Below, piece after piece: positions 5,159 through 7,810 of a stretch of DNA of 7,810 nucleotides. How positions within the stretch are numbered: the stretch's first letter is position 1; every line of letters starts with the position of its first letter. The stretch covers positions 1 through 7,810 of the forward strand of contig CAYSLC010000235.1 of the NCBI GenBank assembly GCA_964431545.1, written 5' to 3'. Source of the DNA: CAYSLC01 sp964431545. GTDB lineage: Bacteria; Desulfobacterota; Desulfobacteria; Desulfobacterales; JAABSP01. Both the position numbers and the translations under genes were made by a program. The notes below the pieces were generated by a model. The model was not told the origin of the DNA. It was given only the letters and a program-made list of their open reading frames with translations, and made no database searches.

Positions 5159-6372
5159 GACGTCTCGCGCCGGTGGCGGTGACCGGGGCGGGTTGCCTCT
5201 GTTCGGCCGGCCACACCCTGGACGCCTGCATGGACGCCCTCTTTGCCGGGCGGCGGCGGTGCGGCCCCCCGACGACCTTTGCCGTGGAGTCCCCCCGCCC
5301 CCATCCCGTCTTCGAGGTGGCCGACGGCTTCTGGCGGCCCGAGCGGTTTCCCCTGGAGACCGCCTCGAGGACGGTCCAACTGACCCTCACCGCCGCCCGG
5401 GAGGCCCTGGCCGACGCCGGGGTGGGCGCTCCGGTCCTGGAAGCCCGCCGGGTGGGGGTCTGCATCGGCACCAACGTGGCCGGGGCCGTGGGCGGCCGGC
5501 CTCCGGAGACGGCCGGCGCCGGGGACGATATTCCCTACGTCACCGCCGCCGACCGCTTCGCCGCGGTCAATCCGACGGCCGCCCTGGTCCGGAACCACCG
5601 GCTCCGGGGCCCGATCCAGACGGTGGTCACCGCCTGCTCCGCCGGGGGGGACGCCATCGGCCTCGGGGCCGCCTGGATCCGTGCCGGGCTGTGCGATCTG
5701 GTGATCGCCGGGGGGGCCGACGAACTCTACGAGCGGGCCTACAGCGGCTTCATCTCCCTGATGAACTACGACGACGCGCCGTGCCGCCCCTTCGACGCCC
5801 GGAGAAAGGGCCTCAACCTGGGGGAAGGGGCCGCGATCCTGATCCTGGAGTCGGAAGAGATGAGGAAAGATCGGGGAAAGGCCGCCCGGGGGGTCATCCT
5901 GGGGTACGGCGCCGCCGGCGACGCCTATCACCTCACCCGCCCGGACCCCGAGGGGCGGGGGCTCGCCCGGTCGGTCCGGGAGGCCCTGGACGCATCCGGC
6001 CTCTCCCCCGCGGATCTCGCCTTCATCAACGCCCACGGCACCGGCACCCCGGACAACGACCGCATCGAATCCCGCCTGTTCCACGGGACGTTTCCGGGAA
6101 TCCCCTTCTGCTCCACCAAGGGGTACACCGGCCACACCCTGGGGGCCGCCGGCGCGGTGGAGGCCGCCTTCACCCTCTCCTGCCTGGAGCGGGGGCGCCT
6201 TCCGGCCAGCATGGGGTACGGCGAGCCCGATCCCGACCTGCCGGCCATCCCCACGGACCGGAACACCCCGGTGACGGGCCGGTTCGCCCTCTCCCAGACC
6301 CTCGCCTTCGGGGGGAACAACGCCGCGCTGATCCTCGGATTGCCCGGCGACGCGGAGGACCCGGCCCGGTGA
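5155..6372 (+). CDS. Beta-ketoacyl-ACP synthase, FabF/KS-alpha-like
   Basis: This 405-residue protein has the usual length and fold landmarks of a FabF-type condensing enzyme: VAVTGAGCLCSAG at the N-terminus, the nucleophile Cys161 in VVTACSAGG, His294 in INAHGTGTPDND, Lys322 and His327 in KGYTGHTLGAAGAVEAA, and the oxyanion/closing loop FGGNNAALIL near the end. All catalytic residues are present, so it should perform decarboxylative Claisen condensation of malonyl-ACP with an acyl chain. The start overlaps the ACP stop by ATGA with no strong Shine-Dalgarno of its own, so it is probably translationally coupled. It is followed by a second, degenerate KS overlapping by GTGA, the arrangement of KS-alpha/KS-beta pairs in type II polyketide, aryl polyene and related systems. 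Primer and chain length are unknown. Confidence 0.92.
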   Translation: MRRLAPVAVTGAGCLCSAGHTLDACMDALFAGRRRCGPPTTFAVESPRPHPVFEVADGFWRPERFPLETASRTVQLTLTAAREALADAGVGAPVLEARRVGVCIGTNVAGAVGGRPPETAGAGDDIPYVTAADRFAAVNPTAALVRNHRLRGPIQTVVTACSAGGDAIGLGAAWIRAGLCDLVIAGGADELYERAYSGFISLMNYDDAPCRPFDARRKGLNLGEGAAILILESEEMRKDRGKAARGVILGYGAAGDAYHLTRPDPEGRGLARSVREALDASGLSPADLAFINAHGTGTPDNDRIESRLFHGTFPGIPFCSTKGYTGHTLGAAGAVEAAFTLSCLERGRLPASMGYGEPDPDLPAIPTDRNTPVTGRFALSQTLAFGGNNAALILGLPGDAEDPAR

Positions 6373-7457
6373 GGGCGACGGTCGCCGGCATCGGGCTGGT
6401 GGGGGGATTCGGAGCCGGTCCGGATGATCTGGCCCGGGCCATGGCCCATGGCCCTCCGCCGCCCTCCACGGTGGTCCTCCGCACGACGGCGGGGGAGATC
6501 GAGGTCCCCGGCCGGCTGGCCGACACCGCTCCGCTGGCCGGCTTCGCCGACCAGCGGGCCCTGCGCCGCCTCGACCACCACACCCGGATGGCCCTGCTGT
6601 CGTGCCTCCTGAGCCTCTCCGACGCCGGATGCGGCCTCCGCCCGCCCGAGGAGACGGGGATCGTCCTGGCCACGGGGTACGGCGCCACCTGCAACACCTT
6701 CGACGTCCAGGGCCTGTGCGTGGACGCCGACATCCGCACCTTCTCCCCCACCCAGTTCTCCAACTCGGTCCACAACGCCCCGGCCGCCCACATCTCCGAC
6801 TTTTTGAAGATCCGGGGCCCCAACCTGACGGTCAACCACTTCGACCTGTCGGTCCCGGCGGCGGTGGCCACAGCCCGCCTCTGGCTGGCCGAAGGGCGGA
6901 CCGACCGGGTGCTCGTGGTCGCCGTGGACACCTTCTCCAAGCTGGCCGCCTTCCACCGCCACCGGACCCTGATCCGCCAAAAAATGCCGGAGGGACCGGC
7001 GGCGCCGGCCCCCATCGGGGAAGGGGCGGTCTGCTTCCTCCTCACCGGCGGCGGTGCCGGATCCCGGGCCCTGGTGGAGATCTCGGCGGCGGTTTCCGGA
7101 AACGCGGCGGCGCCGGCGCCCGGAACGGAGAGCACCGTTTATATCCTGGGCGCCGACGGCCTGTCGAGCGGGGAATCCAAATACCGGGATTGGGTGCCTC
7201 CCGGGGCTCCGGCCGTCGTCTACACCGATCTCTACGGCAATCTCCCCATCGGAACCGCCTTCGACGCGGCGACGGCCCTCGTCACCCTGAAGGAAGGAAA
7301 ACTGTTCCCATCCGCCGGGGGGGGGCGGTGTCCCCATCCACCGGTCCAGGCCGAAGAACCGCTTGCCGGCCGCACGCTGCAATGCGTGAAGGTCGGAGCC
7401 GCCGGCGGGCACGGGACGGTTACGGTGGCGCCGCCCCGATCATCGGGAGCGAATTGA
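6369..7457 (+). CDS. Degenerate ketosynthase, chain-length-factor-like (KS-beta)
   Basis: This 362-residue protein keeps the thiolase-fold landmarks: VAGIGLVGGFG at the start, GIVLATGYGATCNTFD (97-112), and FSPTQFSNSVHNAPAAHISDFLKIRGPNLTV (125-155). It lacks the catalytic residues. In the place of TVDTACSS it has TVNHFDLS, putting Asp159 at the nucleophile position. The first His motif reads ILGADGLSSGE (Asp for His), and the second reads YGNLPIGTAFDAATALVTL without His. This fits the beta-ketoacyl synthase-like 'chain length factor' family (PF13723-type), which dimerises with an active KS and shapes the cavity. The GTG start overlaps the KS stop (GTGA) and has GGAGG (6354-6358) ten bases upstream. 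The frame stays open backwards through the KS gene, but the domain begins here. It is the last gene of the operon. Confidence 0.85.
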   Translation: MRATVAGIGLVGGFGAGPDDLARAMAHGPPPPSTVVLRTTAGEIEVPGRLADTAPLAGFADQRALRRLDHHTRMALLSCLLSLSDAGCGLRPPEETGIVLATGYGATCNTFDVQGLCVDADIRTFSPTQFSNSVHNAPAAHISDFLKIRGPNLTVNHFDLSVPAAVATARLWLAEGRTDRVLVVAVDTFSKLAAFHRHRTLIRQKMPEGPAAPAPIGEGAVCFLLTGGGAGSRALVEISAAVSGNAAAPAPGTESTVYILGADGLSSGESKYRDWVPPGAPAVVYTDLYGNLPIGTAFDAATALVTLKEGKLFPSAGGGRCPHPPVQAEEPLAGRTLQCVKVGAAGGHGTVTVAPPRSSGAN

Positions 7458-7529
7458 TTCTCTCCGCCCACGCCGGGGTCTGGTCTCCGAGCGGCGGGGG
7501 AACCGATCGCCGGCCCGCCCCGCCCCACT

Positions 7530-7562
7530 CCGTCTACAGCCGTGTCCCGCACTTGTGGACGG
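7530..7562. terminator. Hairpin after the operon, possible terminator
   Basis: CCGTCTACAG (7530-7539) pairs with TTGTGGACGG (7553-7562) over ten bases including two G-U pairs, around a 13-base loop, 72 bases after the chain-length-factor stop. No clean T-run follows, so if it ends transcription it is likely factor-assisted. It is the longest stem in this intergenic region. Confidence 0.35.
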
Positions 7563-7589
7563 CATCTTCCGCCACCGCATCGAAAACAC

Positions 7590-7618
7590 TTGCCGAAATG
7601 GCAATAGTCCCATAAATA
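7590..7618 (+). promoter_or_regulatory. Weak candidate promoter for the response regulator
   Basis: TTGCCG (7590-7595) and TAAATA (7613-7618) are spaced by 17 bases, inside the only AT-rich patch (about 7580-7640) between the operon and the regulator. A short hairpin, TTGCC-GAAAT-GGCAA (7590-7604), overlaps it. The match to consensus is modest. Confidence 0.25.
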
Positions 7619-7648
7619 AATCATAGACGCTTTTAAGTGTGGCTTGAT

Positions 7649-7667
7649 ATCCGGAGGCCGTCCGGAT
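7649..7667. promoter_or_regulatory. Perfect inverted repeat upstream of the response regulator
   Basis: ATCCGGA (7649-7655) and TCCGGAT (7661-7667) form a perfect 7-bp stem around GGCCG. A partial copy, AATATCC, follows at 7670-7676. Placed 31 bases before the regulator start, it could be a protein binding site or an mRNA hairpin controlling expression. Confidence 0.35.
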
Positions 7668-7697
7668 CGAATATCCGACTGGGTGAAAGGATTTCAG

Positions 7698-7810
7698 ATG
7701 ATCGACCCGCCCAAGAAACAGAGAATCCTGGTGGTGGATGACAGCGCGGAAAATCTCGACATCCTGGTCTCTCTGTTCAAGGACGACTACATGGTGGCCG
7801 CGGCCCGGGA
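7698..7810 (+). CDS. Response regulator receiver domain, truncated by window end
   Basis: Only the first 37 residues are visible. After a short polar start the sequence QRILVVDDSAENLDIL shows the first beta strand and the acidic pair Asp14-Asp15 of a CheY-like receiver domain, followed by helix 1 and the start of strand 2 (YMVAAAR). The phosphoacceptor Asp and any output domain lie beyond the window. The 'VDDSAENLDIL' form is common in regulators with HD-GYP, GGDEF or histidine-kinase outputs, so the full protein may be larger than CheY; that is inference. GAAAGG (7685-7690) lies seven bases before the ATG. The 240-base gap and intervening hairpins suggest a transcription unit separate from the ketosynthase operon. 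Confidence 0.88.
   Translation, partial: MIDPPKKQRILVVDDSAENLDILVSLFKDDYMVAAAR

Noticed and set aside
5193..6368. N-terminal extension of the chain-length-factor frame through the whole KS gene, suggesting a 754-residue protein
   Set aside because: The extra part is Arg/Pro/Gly-rich out-of-frame translation of the KS. The real domain begins at the GTG at 6369, with a ribosome binding site and a GTGA overlap.
7458..7697. Extra small gene or RNA gene between the operon and the response regulator
   Set aside because: No ORF with a ribosome binding site and no RNA gene signature was found; only hairpins and a weak promoter can be seen.

Overview
The window comes from a high-GC bacterium. By eye, most genes are about two-thirds or more G+C, with third positions dominated by G/C. 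The gene content (a nucleoside/BMP-type ABC permease, an orphan YheU, a DMT transporter, a small ACP/ketosynthase operon and a receiver-domain regulator) would fit a deltaproteobacterial or Desulfobacterota-like genome. No taxonomic marker is present, so this is only a guess. All convincing genes lie on the + strand.

Layout. (1) 1-696: a toxin-antitoxin pair, a DUF433 antitoxin followed by a DUF5615 PIN-like toxin, overlapping by ATGA and clearly less GC-rich than everything after it. (2) 707-1687: a complete COG1079-type ABC transporter permease that starts only 10 bases after the toxin stop. Its usual partners, the ATPase and first permease, are not between it and the toxin, so the pair looks inserted at this operon. 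(3) 1688-2190: about 500 bases without a recognisable protein. It holds a near-consensus sigma70 promoter that reads into two nested inverted repeats and an 18-codon ORF whose Shine-Dalgarno lies inside the first stem, then further palindromes. (4) 2191-3278: yheU overlapping a ten-helix EamA/DMT exporter gene. (5) 3279-3401: an intergenic region with a TTGACA-type promoter whose spacer is an inverted repeat. (6) 3402-7457: a tight five-gene operon coding for a small protein with a possible HTH domain, a BtrH-like acyl-ACP transferase, an acyl carrier protein, an intact FabF-like ketosynthase and a degenerate ketosynthase resembling a chain length factor. (7) 7458-7697: an intergenic region with three hairpins. 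(8) 7698 onward: the start of a response regulator, cut by the window edge.

How the genes may work together. In the five-gene operon the ACP would carry a growing acyl chain, the KS/CLF heterodimer would extend it and set its length, and the BtrH-like cysteine acyltransferase would move the finished acyl group from the ACP to an acceptor, probably an amine. No ketoreductase, dehydratase, AT, thioesterase or phosphopantetheinyl transferase lies in the operon. Such activities must come from primary metabolism or elsewhere, or the product is an unreduced or pre-formed acyl chain. This compact ACP/KS/CLF/BtrH set is the strongest candidate here for an undescribed biosynthetic system. The product and acceptor cannot be read from the sequence.
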